64,000 nt of DNA from Amoebophrya sp. A120 (lineage: Eukaryota > Sar > Dinophyceae > Syndiniales > Amoebophryaceae). Numbering within the stretch: position 1 is the first letter of the stretch; every line of letters starts with the position of its first letter. Positions 20,651 to 30,693 of this stretch are shown piece after piece. A model generated the notes under the pieces. It saw only the letters and a list, made by a program, of their open reading frames with translations. It was not told the origin of the DNA and did no database searches. The stretch is from contig CAJINV010000005.1 in the NCBI GenBank assembly GCA_905178155.1, positions 6,718,153 to 6,782,152 on the forward strand, in the 5' to 3' direction. The position numbers and the translations under genes are program-made.

Positions 20651-21195
20651 AGAAGAAGGAGCGGGACTGTAATCAAAAATAAATAGCGCCAAAGCGCGGC
20701 CGCGCTTTCGCCGCGCGGCTGGTTAGGCTTTCGCGCTGGTTAGAATTTCGCGCACGCATTTGGTTACCAATATCGCCCTCCGGGCGCGACCTTCATAAAG
20801 TGGCCGCGTTTGGCTTCTCTCGAAGTGACCAAATTCGGGAGAAGACAAAGACGGCCAGCTTTTGGCCTCGTCTCTGAGGCCCAGTCTAACAAACACGCAG
20901 CGAGGTGGTCGCTTCTCGCTTTACAATAGAATAGTGGCCAGCTCTGGCGGCTTTTATTGCGGAGACCCGGCCAGATCAGGAAGAAACCAGGAAAGAGCTC
21001 GCCTGCTGTCCGCTACCTAGCCAGGCCTCGCTTTTTGCTTTTACAAAGCGCGCAGCTTTAGTTTCTTCCTTGTCAAAGTGCCAGGCGCTTCCTGAGCGAC
21101 GGGAGCGGGACTCGCGACAGCAGTGCGCGAAGCATCTAAACGCGAACGAGGCCCAGTCGCGCTCTTTCCACACGGCGCGTTAGTCGAAAAAAACA

Positions 21196-21690
21196 CTTTT
21201 TGGGTTTGCAAGCTTCAGAAACGCTGCAGAAATCCTTCAGAAGATTTTTGGACCTTCAGAAGAGTCGCAACCTTCGGAAGGCCTTCAGGAAGGTTTTTTG
21301 ACCTTCTGAAGGACAAAAAATACTGCGCCACTTTTTGCATATTTTTTGTTAAATAGTTCCGGTTTCTTTGTTCAGCCTTCAGAAGGTTTTAAAAATTTCA
21401 CCTTCAGAAGGTCAAAACCTTCCTGAAGGTCAAAAATGAGTTGCGTCAGAACCTTCAGAAGCTTTTGTTTATCAAAAAGCTTCTGAAGGTTATTGAACAC
21501 CTACTGAAGGCCCAAAACCGACAAAACCTTCTGAAGGTTTGAAAAAAAAAAATATTTTTTCTGAAACAGCACCTGTGTCCGTTTTAATTCACTCTCTTTT
21601 CAAAAGTGTCCACTTTTGAACCTTCAGAAGATTTTTTGATCCTTCTGAAGGTTCTTCTGAAGAATTTTCTTCTGAAGGTTGTGACGATTT
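21196..21690. repeat. Palindrome cluster AACCTTCAGAAGGTT
   Basis: About sixteen variants of CCTTCAGAAGG or CCTTCTGAAGG in 500 bases, many with AACC/GGTT flanks and T-rich or A-rich spacers. Both central versions (CAG and CTG) occur. No frame is coding across it. Confidence 0.85.
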
Positions 21691-21724
21691 TTTCCCTTAT
21701 AGTCCTTCCATTACAAGTCTTGGC

Positions 21725-21960
21725 CATTTCGCCGGCGACGCGATAAAGACTTCTTTATTTTTCACTTGCCCAAAAAAGCATAAGCCGCCGTATCGGCGAA
21801 ACGGCAAAAGTGCAAACTTTGCGATGGGCGCAAAACGTATACTGCTGCTCTGCCGTGGCCGTCCGTGTAGCAAGCGCTTTTCTTTTATTTGTGTCGGATC
21901 AAAAGCGCTGCAGAGCCAATAAGCAAGAAGCCTTTGCCGTGTGCCGGCGAGGTGGCAAAC
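21725..21960. repeat. Palindrome cluster TTTCGCCGGCGAAAC (copy 2)
   Basis: Three further variants (near 21,727, 21,791 and 21,940) of the motif seen at 18.8-19.4 kb, again followed by GGCAAA/GATAAAGAC words. The two parts flank the inverted-repeat element and the CCTTCAGAAGG cluster. Confidence 0.65.
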
Positions 21961-22055
21961 ACTCACATCGCACGCGCACAGCAGCTCCGAGCTGTTTTGG
22001 GGTGAACTTCTATTTATTATCAAAAAAGCAATTTCTTTTCTTGTTCCAAAAACAG

Positions 22056-23613
22056 CAATGCGTCGCTCGCCCTCTCTTCCGGATCGTGGGGAGGCAAGGA
22101 GAGAAACGATTCACAAGACCCGGCGTCGACGCCGTTTTGTCAAGCAGACGCACCCTGGTGCCTGCATCAAGGGGGTCCCCGTGGGACGTGGATGTGTGTT
22201 GCGGACCCGCTGGCAGAGGAGCTACGTTGGCGAATACTCGTTCCGGGTAAGCCGCGTGGGACAGCAGAACTGCCCGTCGATCTCACTGATCACAGCGAGC
22301 CGCACCAGCAACGACAAGAATTATTGAAAGACGGAAAAGGAGCGGAGTTGCCAAGTGAGTTGCAGTTGATGCAATATCCGAAATTTCCAGGCCGATACTT
22401 TGTTTTGTTCCCGATGCCCACCAGCAAATTACCTGCTGCTGGTCCATCTACTCCAACCGGGTCAGGAGATCTTGCTGCTGCGCAGCCCCCAGATGAAGCG
22501 GACGCAACTGCAACTGCAACTACACCCGCACCCGGACCCGCTGACGCCGACCCAGCTCCAACATCAGATGTTAAGGCCACGGCAGATCAAGCGCAAAGGA
22601 AGTACAATGATATGTCCACACCGCATTTGGCAGTCGACCTGCGGTCGCTCCAGGGACATGCTAGCAAGGAGGATACTAAGGCGCTGCATAAATGGTTCTT
22701 CGGAGACGAAGGAAAAGAGAAGGGGGATCGGTGGGGGAGGAAAACGATTCGTACTCCAGAGTTTATGGAAGAGGACGGGTTCGATGAGAAAACGAAAACG
22801 GAAGAGGCGACCCCAGCCGAACTTCTTGGCAAGGCGGTACAGGAAGCGCAGCTGGACGACCACGATATCGGTGACGGCGCTCTACTTGGCGGACTCAAAA
22901 AATTGAACGTAGACGACCAGCAGAACAAGTCGACGGGGTGGAGGCATTCCGCGTGGATCCGGTTTGGGAACATCGTGAACCTATTGCAGACGGCGATGGG
23001 AAATTTGGCAAGTTCGAAAAAAGGCTGCAGCCTTACCGAGGAAGACTCACCGACAATCAACAGTGCCGAACAAATGGAAAATCAAATATTTCCAAACGAC
23101 GCGGAGATGTTGAAGAAAGAAGCAAAGTGTTTAGAGGACAACGCGGTAAGCGAAGATTGTTCAGGAGCGATGAAAAAAGCCGCTGAGGCGCCTCTTCAAC
23201 ACCCCGTGTTTGTAGTCGAGAATCCGAGCAAACTCCTACAGCCGATAGAGATTCCGTACGTCGCCGCCGGCACCGTCGTCGGGTGGTCCCGGTACCGTTA
23301 CCGAAATGCTGGTGATGATTTCGTTGGCCCCCTCGTGAAGTGTCATGATCCGTCACAACTCTTGAAGGTTCCGAAGGAAATAGTTAACGACGAGTCCAGC
23401 AGCGATGAGTACTGGAGCACGAAGAAAAATCCACGGTACCTACGGCACAGCGATGACGCTGCCAGGTACGTGCTCCACCCGCATGCGCCTTTACCCTCTG
23501 CGGAAATCCGATGCACAGGAATCCGCTTTAAGAAGATCTACGATCTGCTTGGGAACAATGAGAAGTTTGTGCTCCGCGTGGAGCCTGCAAGCCCGGCAGG
23601 CTTTTTCAAGTAG
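22056..23613 (+). CDS. Unknown acidic protein, large terminal exon
   Basis: Open for about 1.55 kb to TAG at 23,611-23,613. A plausible acceptor precedes it (TTGTTCCAAAAACAG ending at 22,055); in-frame sequence such as GSWGGKERNDSQDPAS lies upstream of the first ATG at 22,189. Regions: a folded-looking start (CVADPLAEELRWRILVPGKP), an Ala/Thr/Pro linker (ATATATTPAPGPADADPAP), a charged helix-rich middle and a C-terminal part (DDAARYVLHPHAPLPSAEIR; RFKKIYDLLGNNEKFVLRVE). No family recognised. Probably the 3' exon of a longer gene that may include 17,934-18,733. Confidence 0.6.
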
Positions 23614-24268
23614 TCGCAGGCGTCTTTGCGCCAACGAGGTCCAGTTTGATAAGTTAGCGGGAAATAAAAACGAACGTCGAACCACGTCAGACTGAGTAAC
23701 CTCACCATTATTTCAACCTCTACAACTGCGACGACCGACCAGCTTTCTCAACAACAACTACTTCTGAGGCCACTGTGTGGTTTGATCTCTCTTAACCGTA
23801 TGGGAGTGTCAGGACTGAAATCGTCAAAGTTAAAATAGTTTGCCATGCTGAAAATGCAGCCCACAAAGTGCCTGTCTTGCGGAGTAGGCAAGTGAGGCAG
23901 ATTGTAAGCCTGTTATGGAGTAGAAACTGAGCTGCTAAAGTAAGTAGCATGACAAAAGGCGTGCTCCTTGCCCACGCGGATGACAAACTGCATTGCGGTT
24001 CTACGCAAATTTGTCATGCGCCAGCGCCACTTAGAAACTGGGTTTGTTGCAACAGTCATCCACTTCATGCATTGCAAGTTATTTCAACTTTGTCGATTTC
24101 AATCCTGACACATCCATAGGCCAATATACTGGATGCAGCTGCGAGCTCAGATTTCTGTTCTTTCTCATTGTTTCTACCGGTGTGTTTATTAACTTTACTG
24201 CCGACCGACCGCTACACTTGTTTGAGACCCCGGACCTGTACAACTTCAATGACGTATGAGAAACTACC
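23614..24268. other. Intergenic or untranslated region with introner
   Basis: Contains the family VII introner at 23,799-24,118. The flanking exons could be read on + (FLFFLIVSTGVFINF to TGA 24,259) or on -; neither could be decided. Confidence 0.4.
23799..24118 (+). mobile_element. Introner, family VII
   Basis: TATGGGAGTGTCAGGACTGA at the left, TTTCAATCCTGACACATCCATA at the right, with TCGTCAAAGTT/AACTTTGTCGA inside the repeat. No clear target duplication. Shifting one base each side gives GT...AG (GTATGG...CATAG), so it may have become a standard intron. Confidence 0.75.
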
Positions 24269-24517
24269 ATGCCTGAACAAGAGCTTTTTTTTGTCCGTGA
24301 AAGAACAATCGCCCCTCTACCAGGACCACATCCATTCCTTCCGCATCCTAACCTTCCCGGAAGATTGCTGTCCGAAGACGGATTTGTTTTCGCAGTAAAG
24401 GACGATAGTTTGTGGCGGGGATGGAATTTAGGAGTTTACTTTACGGATCAACAAATGGATGAAAACGTTTTGACGCGACCACTTGCGGCGGGACCGGGAG
24501 GGGTTGACTCTTACTGA
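24269..24517 (+). CDS. Possible small protein, 82 residues
   Basis: ATG at 24,269 (context CTACCATGCC) opens a frame with protein-like content: PLPGPHPFLPHPNLPGRLL, then DGFVFAVKDDSLWRGWNLGV and a Gly-rich end before TGA at 24,515-24,517. No family recognised. It could instead be the last exon of a gene with exon 24,119-24,259. Confidence 0.3.
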   Translation: MPEQELFFVRERTIAPLPGPHPFLPHPNLPGRLLSEDGFVFAVKDDSLWRGWNLGVYFTDQQMDENVLTRPLAAGPGGVDSY

Positions 24518-25335
24518 CACGAATTGCAGTGTACTAGAACTACTACTATGATGAATAAAATGAACTCAGCGATAAGGAGCAGATGATCTATTGAGTAAAC
24601 TTACGAAAGAACTACGGCTTCTCAGGGAATCATTGAATCGGAAATGTCGTGCTGACGTATGGAAGGTTGATTTTTAAATACGTGTAGACAGAAGTTTCAG
24701 TTTCCCTTTACCTTTCTTGCTTTTGTTATTCTTGCGGCAAATTGTTTGAATCCAATTTCCAAATCCAATCGATTTACTTTATGCATTTAAAACAGGACAA
24801 TGACAGTGACAGAGTTTGCACAGATGTTTCTTCTTGAGCTTTTGTTTCACAAAAAAATGCGACGAGTCTGCGCACGCGCTGGTGGTTTCGCTCTGAGAAC
24901 TTAATCAGCTGTCGTCGCTCGTGGTACTTTTCCCCGTCGGGTTCCTCACCTCTGTTCGTGGTCGGGAATAAGGTTTCGTTTCCCGCGTTGTGTGGTTGTT
25001 TTACGCCGGAACGATATATTCGGCGCACTCTTTTTCGGAAAGAAGATGGGAAATGAGCAACACTAGCGGTTTCCACCAGTTGCACTACTACTTGTCGACG
25101 CAGAATAGGTGAGGAACGACACAGATGAATTGTAGAGAGAAGAGCCGAAGAGGAGTGAAGTGTCTGTTTTGCGTACACTATTGTCTGGTCGCGCAATGAA
25201 CACCCATATGCCTGAGGTCCAGCCAGGCAGAGGAGAAGGAAGGTCTTTTATTCTCCTTCAGAACAAGTGCTAGCTGCACGTGCTGTATCTAAAAGATAAG
25301 AAGCAATACCGTACATCAACAATCAAACAGAACAA
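24518..25335. other. Intergenic, nothing recognised
   Basis: AT-rich. A 140-residue - strand frame (24,774-25,196) lacks support. Confidence 0.4.
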
Positions 25336-26010
25336 ATGGTGTCCAGTGGGGGTCCTCCAGGTGGCGCCGGCGGCCGGCGGGAATTCGGGCTTTCTGCGGA
25401 GCACAAAAAGCGTCTGATGAAGCGCACGGCCATATTGCAATGGAAAATCCCCCCTCGTCCCCATATCGAAGCGAAGTTCCTGATGCTGGATTTGCTATAC
25501 ACAAATCGGATCTCTCTTGCAGTCGAGGACAGCAGCAGGCCCATATCAAGCCCGAGTAGAGAGGTGCTGGCCTAGGTGCTTAGCATGAAAAACGTCTTTG
25601 CTGTAGGGCCAATAGCATCACAAACCGCCTAGATAATGCTGCGGGGCCTGTGGGGTTGCCTTCTTGCAAGACAGAGACGATTGTTGGTCACAAATCAGCA
25701 TGGCAAATTTTCTGAGGTGTGCCTTTTTGATATGGGGAGGGGGGGTTTTGCCTTACGATAGGCCAGTCGGGTTTTCGAGCAGGACGAGATCGCCGCGAGC
25801 GCCGAAATCGCTAACGGCAACGTGCAAGGGACGACGACGAAAAACGGGCGGAGCAAGTCCAGCTCGTGGATGCGAAAAATCCGGAGTTTCGTCACGTTGA
25901 CCACGTCAACATCAAAAGCTTCGTCCGCCGCGGCGGGAAAAAAAGTGAGGCCGGCACCATGCACTGTTGGAGGTGACGGAAAAGTCGAGGCTGCAACGGG
26001 GAAGAGGTAG
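25336..26010 (+). CDS. Small basic unknown protein, 113 residues
   Basis: Complete gene with one introner. Exons 25,336-25,432 and 25,766-26,010 total 342 bases, exactly 113 codons plus TAG. The N-terminus is Gly-rich (MVSSGGPPGGAGGRREFG), followed by a basic helix (AEHKKRLMKRTASRVFEQDE), then a Ser/Thr/Lys-rich tail with SKSSSWMRKIRSFVTL. Without introner removal the frame stops at 25,575. A clean test case: two exons, one element, perfect 5-bp duplication (GGCCA). Function unknown; basic composition hints at nucleic-acid binding, which is inference only. Confidence 0.65.
25433..25760 (+). mobile_element. Introner, family IV
   Basis: Left TATTGCAATGGAAAATCCCC, right inverted counterpart GATATGGGGAGGGGGGGTTT ending TTACGATA. 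Exact target duplication GGCCA at 25,428-25,432 and 25,761-25,765. Confidence 0.85.
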
Positions 26011-26419
26011 AATTCTATACAAAAGTGTTTTCACGCTAGTACAAGACAACTACATTCACTTGCAGATTTCGTTTGTTACGACACGGAGGATTTTTCGTGC
26101 GTCAGTTTTCCAGTTTTCCAATTTATTTGGTCCACGATGAAATGCTAATATGACAGAAATAACAAAATCACAAAAAAGGTCTTCTCCGCGCCAACCCGAG
26201 GTCGCAGCGGGTGCTGATTGTATGCTGTTTGAAAAAACAAGTCTTCATCTGTCGCACGACGGCGTTATGCAGAATGAGAGTCATTTCATTTTCTTCATGT
26301 CTACAGCTTTCCACCCGCATAGTTCCACTACTAGCATGGACACAGCTAACGTGCGGGAACGGCAACGGGAAATAGATACTAGATGAGGGGTGTTGCGCGT
26401 TCTTGTGTGTTAGAACTTG

Positions 26420-29400
26420 CGTTGTCCTGATATACACTACAACAATGCTGCCTTCGTGAACAGTCATCAGAATTTTCATCTTCATAATACCTGTCCGAAA
26501 GGCAAGCGCGGACGACAAGCACGGCGAGGAAGCCAAGCAAGGCGGAAACGAGGAGGATATTGCAGTGAAAGTGAACACGACAAAAACGAAATTCTATTTC
26601 GGCTGCGACGAAGAATGCGACGAAACCTACTGAGGTATGTTTTTCATCAGCGCTTGTGTCTGTGTGTGCCAGATGGTGCCTCACAACTTGTGGGTGTGAT
26701 ACATCATCAAAAGCTAGTACAGCAGCGTCCAGTGCAACATGTTTCACAGTATTGGAGTCGTATCCGAGGTGAATCTACGACGTTTTTTCAATCCCTTTCC
26801 CTTTCCATACCCACCCCCGCTCTCCCTACCGCCACCTCCCGACCCGGTTTCGGCGTGTTTGGCAGATCCGGCTCCGGTTTCGAAAAATTTCAAAACTCCA
26901 TGCAGAATATGAATTGCAAAAGTTGCCTCGTATTAGTAGCGATTGCATTACAAATCTCCTCAGCATGAAAAATGAAATGCGGATTTGCCTTAACCTTGTC
27001 CTTGAGAATACTAGGATTTGTAATGCCTGCCTACGATTAATACTATCTTCTACGAGTGAAATACTTTTGCAATGCATACAGAAAGACATCGTCGCGCCGG
27101 TTCACGTGACGGGCGAGGAGGCGAAGATTTTGCGGAAAATATCAAGAAGAAAAATCCTCCCTTCCCATATCAAAACGGAAATCTGTGATGCAGTAGAACT
27201 GTGGTCACTAATCAGCTTTGTCATGCTAGAAGGGAAGAGATGCGGACTGTGGTGCTTGTTGGCGTGGGAAAGCCCTGTATTTTCAGCATGACAGGAGGCA
27301 GCTGGAAGTGGGAAACAGCGCGACAAGTTGCCTGCGAACGAGGCCACAGCTGCGGCTTTTGGCCTTCTAGCATTACAAGCCGACTTGTGTACTCAAATAC
27401 AGCATCACAAACTTCGTCTTCGACATGGGGAGGGGGGATTTTTCCTTTTCATAGAAAAACCTACGCATGATGAAGAACAAGCGGTCCGCTATGACCTGCT
27501 CAAACGTTACAATCTCAAACCTTACAATAGAGTCTCGGACTTGTCTTGCACTAATGAGCATGACAGACTCGCAGACCATTCCACCTTCTGCAACACAAAT
27601 TTCGGCAGATTGTAGTGCAGTTTGGGACTCCGAAACTTGTCTTGCGCAGTCCACCTATGAGACTTGGCTAGATCATGCACTTTCTGCATCACAGATTTCC
27701 ATCAAATTCTCTTCTTGTGACGTTTGAGATTGTAACGTTTGAGCAGGTCATATCCGCGTCCATGCCGGTGGTAATTCGCCCGGAGACGGCCCCAGACTTG
27801 CTTTCCTTCGGCGGGGACGAGATGAACTCAGTCTTCTTGCGGGATTTGATGTCTGCTTCCGGTGGTCAGGAGCAAGAGAAACTACGCAAAATGCAGGAGC
27901 AGGCCAGCAGCAGAAACACAGTCGACCGCAGGACATTTTCTTCAGCGAGTTTGAAAACTAGTACTGATTTTGAACAGCTGTTTCAGATTGAGGTATCGTA
28001 CGAAAAAAGTGTTTCACTGTAAGGATTTTGCAAGTTTGGCATGACAAGCTCGTTACACATGACAGGGAAAACTTGCCATCCGAGGTTCCTAAGGGAAAAC
28101 ACAGCTAAAAATAGCCTGTCTTGCATGTGTAGCAAGACAAACACTTCTGAGATGCAGTTTCTGCATTACAAGTTTACAGTGAAACAGTTTTTTCTTGCGA
28201 TATGAGGAGGAGAAAATGCAGCAGTCCACGGTTTTGATGGAGGAGTACGAATTTAATGACGAGGACGTGGAGCATATCGCGAATAAAAAACTGTTTCGCT
28301 GTAAACTTGTGATGCATAGAACGGAATGCAAATGTGTTTGTCTTGCTACACATGCAACACACGGGATTTCTAGCTGTGTTTTCCCTTAGGAAGCACGCAT
28401 GCCAAGTTTTCTTTGTCATGTGTAACAAACTTGTGTTGCAGATCTTGCAAAATCACCACAGTGAAACAGTTTTTTCGTTGGATAGAGCAGGTCGCGATGC
28501 TGGCGAAGAAGTATCCGGATATAGTACCAATCGAGAATGAGAAAAGCAACACCATTGCAACCACTTCTTCCCGCCCGCAATCCCTACCCTGTGCAAAAGT
28601 CTGTTTAACTTGTAGAATAATTGCATTTTTGAAGAACAAGCGTGATGAGCATGACAGATGTGGTTAGCTACCTGAATCTGCATGAGACATTCCACTGCAA
28701 TTCTTCTTCGAAGAAATTTGCCATGCAATTTCTGCAACACTCGGTTCTTTTGCGATGCATATTCCCGTCCCTGCAACGACTTGGAGCGGTACGACGAGGA
28801 ATTGGTGCTTGTGGACGACGAACCTCCGGAAGTTGTGATGCAGAAAACGAACGATAAAGAAGGGTCCAGCTTTTTTGAAGAAGAAGCAGAAGACACAGAC
28901 GCTGGTGTGGTGCCCTCGGGGAGGACTTGTAATGCTGGTCTAGTAACTACAGCAACACAAGCTGTTGACAACAACGATTCTTCTTCTCCATCTCCTTCTC
29001 CATCCAGCCCCGCAGACGATCCAGATATCCACGACTTTGGGGTCTTTAATACCACGGAGTTTATTCCAGAAGCCCTCCTCCAGGACGGCGGCGTGCAAAC
29101 TACAGAAGAAACTAAGGACGGAGGCGTGCAAACTACAGGAGAAACTAGTACGGGACCACTGTTCGTCGAAGAGGCACTGTTCGACGCCGAAAAGGGAAAC
29201 AACTGCGCAAGGAACACGGAAAATAAAATGCAGACGTCGGATGAAATTACGGCCGTCGTCCCGCAGCAGGACCTCCAATCCGAAGACGAGCACGAGGTCA
29301 ACTACCTGACGGCCCACCAGAAGTCCCAACTGCTAGGAACACTCAAACTCGAGAAACAGCAACAACTCCGTATCGCCCACTGTCCGGAAGACACACGAGT

Positions 29401-29990
29401 CGCGATTTTGCCGACGATTGTCGTGGAGAGGGACCACAAGGTGAACAACTTCACGACAACTAGTAGTACCTCCGTGCCTCCTGCTTCGAATTACAAAGCT
29501 GCGTTCTTCCTGAAGCAGTCGTCTACCAGTACTGCTACCGTGTTTAGTGACGCGAGCAGAACAACTTCTTCTTCTACTAGTTGTACAACTGACTGCAGGA
29601 GCTACTGCTACTTCGTCTACTGCGGCCACGATGTCTACCCAGGTAGGGGACATCAATGGAGGTAACAAAAACTACGCCATGGGAACAACCACGACGACTA
29701 CAAAGGCAGCATTTGCTGCCAGCAGCCGAACGAACTCTGCGGATGATTTGGATGGCTCCACGTCGAGAGGAACGTCGCCGACGGACATGCAGTCCTTCTC
29801 CACTGTGACCACCCCGGCGTCGTGTTCTGTGGGCGGAACAAGTGCGTTTTACAATGGCGGGAATAAAATTGTATCCGCAGGAGGAACCATGACGGGCGCG
29901 AGCTTCACCAGCAGTGCGAAGATGTTTACAACTTACGCCGGCACCAGTAGTTTTCAGCAGAAGTTTGTGGAAAGGGTGGTGGAGGTTTGA
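26420..29990 (+). CDS. Unknown Ser/Thr-rich acidic protein, 9 exons (5' end uncertain)
   Basis: From the acceptor at 26,865 onward, eight exons give exactly 560 codons including TGA at 29,988-29,990. Exons: 26,866-26,907, 27,084-27,139, 27,459-27,489, 27,758-27,993, 28,208-28,274, 28,490-28,584, 28,767-29,528 and 29,599-29,990. Six introners (families III, IV, IX, V, V, III) and one short GT-AG intron (29,529-29,598, tentative) are removed. An upstream exon ends at a strong donor (GAG|GTATGT, 26,635) in matching phase; its start codon was not found. The protein has a charged N-terminal half (VAPVHVTGEEAKILRKNLR; VLMEEYEFNDEDVEQVAMLA), a duplicated DGGVQTT.ET motif (near 29,086 and 29,119) and a Ser/Thr/Gly-rich C-terminus. 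No family recognised. Confidence 0.6.
26908..27078. mobile_element. Introner, family III
   Basis: TATGAATTGCAAAAG at the left, ATACTTTTGCAATGCATA at the right. Exact duplication CAGAA. Confidence 0.85.
27140..27453 (+). mobile_element. Introner, family IV
   Basis: TATCAAGAAGAAAAATCCTC at the left, ATGGGGAGGGGGGATTTTTC to CATA at the right. Exact duplication GAAAA. Confidence 0.85.
27490..27752 (+). mobile_element. Introner, family IX
   Basis: TATGACCTGCTCAAACGTTA is exactly mirrored by TAACGTTTGAGCAGGTCATA; the perfect inverted repeat extends to 31 bp. Exact duplication TCCGC. Only copy of this family in the window. Confidence 0.85.
27994..28202 (+). mobile_element. Introner, family V
   Basis: TATCGTACGAAAAAAGTGTT at the left, CAGTTTTTTCTTGCGATA at the right. 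GAGG duplicated. A GT...AG reading (GTATCG...ATATGAG) is also possible here and gives the same protein. Confidence 0.8.
28275..28484 (+). mobile_element. Introner, family V
   Basis: TATCGCGAATAAAAAACTGT at the left, ACAGTTTTTTCGTTGGATA at the right. Exact duplication GAGCA. Confidence 0.85.
28585..28761 (+). mobile_element. Introner, diverged family III
   Basis: TACCCTGTGCAAAAGTCTG at the left, GTTCTTTTGCGATGCATA at the right. TCCC duplicated; removal keeps frame (joint PQSRPCND). Confidence 0.75.
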
Positions 29991-30693
29991 GGGGAGCGTC
30001 TTACCGAGATAAAAATTCGAATTTGTTTAATAGCAGACACAGACTTAAAAGTGATACAGATCTGAATCAGAAACTCGAATGAACTGCTTGGTTGCAGAGT
30101 TAGATAGACTTTTGTCACCAGATGAAAGAAGCGTACTTCTACCTCTTATTCTATTGTAACCTAACTTGACTGCGATTTCAATAAGACGAAATATGTTGAG
30201 CTCAGTACTATCAGCGAAGAACTTGTAAGATTTGGTATTTGCTTCAGAATGGTTGTGGAAATAAAATTGATCCGAATGTACAATGCTTCAGACGAATCAT
30301 CCTAAACGAAAACACACCAGCCTTGTCAGCAACTTGCTGCGCCAGAACAACATTGACGGCGTAGGTGACGTTTGTTTGGTAGTTTGGCAGCAGTGAAGCC
30401 AGATAAACGTGAAAGCCAGTTCGGTTTTATTCAGCGGATAAGGTCGTCCCATTGGCGCTGCGTGTGCGCCACTAAAAATCCATGGCACGAGGAAAAGATA
30501 GAGAGAGAAGGCTTGGAAATGAGGTGACGAGAAGAGGAGTCCGCCGTTTGGAGCACCAACAAGTACATCAACACGAGGGAACAACAAGCCGATCCCTCTA
30601 CCTTGGTGAAGAAAAATTTTCAACACACAGCATGAGATTTTAACTTCAGTGTTGCTGAAACCGCAAAGCATCAAATACTAGGAGCAATAAGCA
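29991..30693. other. Intergenic, nothing recognised
   Basis: About 700 AT-rich bases between two + strand genes. Any terminator or promoter signals are not identifiable by reading. Confidence 0.5.

Larger units (their letters stand above)
19586..20769. mobile_element. Possible 1.2-kb inverted-repeat element
   Basis: GGTAACCAAATGCGTGCGCG at 19,586-19,605 is the exact reverse complement of CGCGCACGCATTTGGTTACC at 20,750-20,769. The interior has no credible transposase frame. It contains a large GC hairpin next to the left repeat, purine-rich GGAAAA words and two copies of a CTGGCCAGGGGGCCAG motif. A non-autonomous DNA element is one explanation; no target duplication was confirmed. Confidence 0.45.

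Noticed and set aside
13190-21690. CRISPR-like array of palindromic repeats
   Set aside because: Repeats are diverged, spacing is irregular and spacers are low complexity. The surrounding genes are eukaryotic with introns.
26379-26747. 122-residue - strand frame with a membrane-like segment
   Set aside because: It is antisense to an Arg/Gly-rich + strand exon that ends in a phase-matched GT donor. The hydrophobic run is the complement of that composition.
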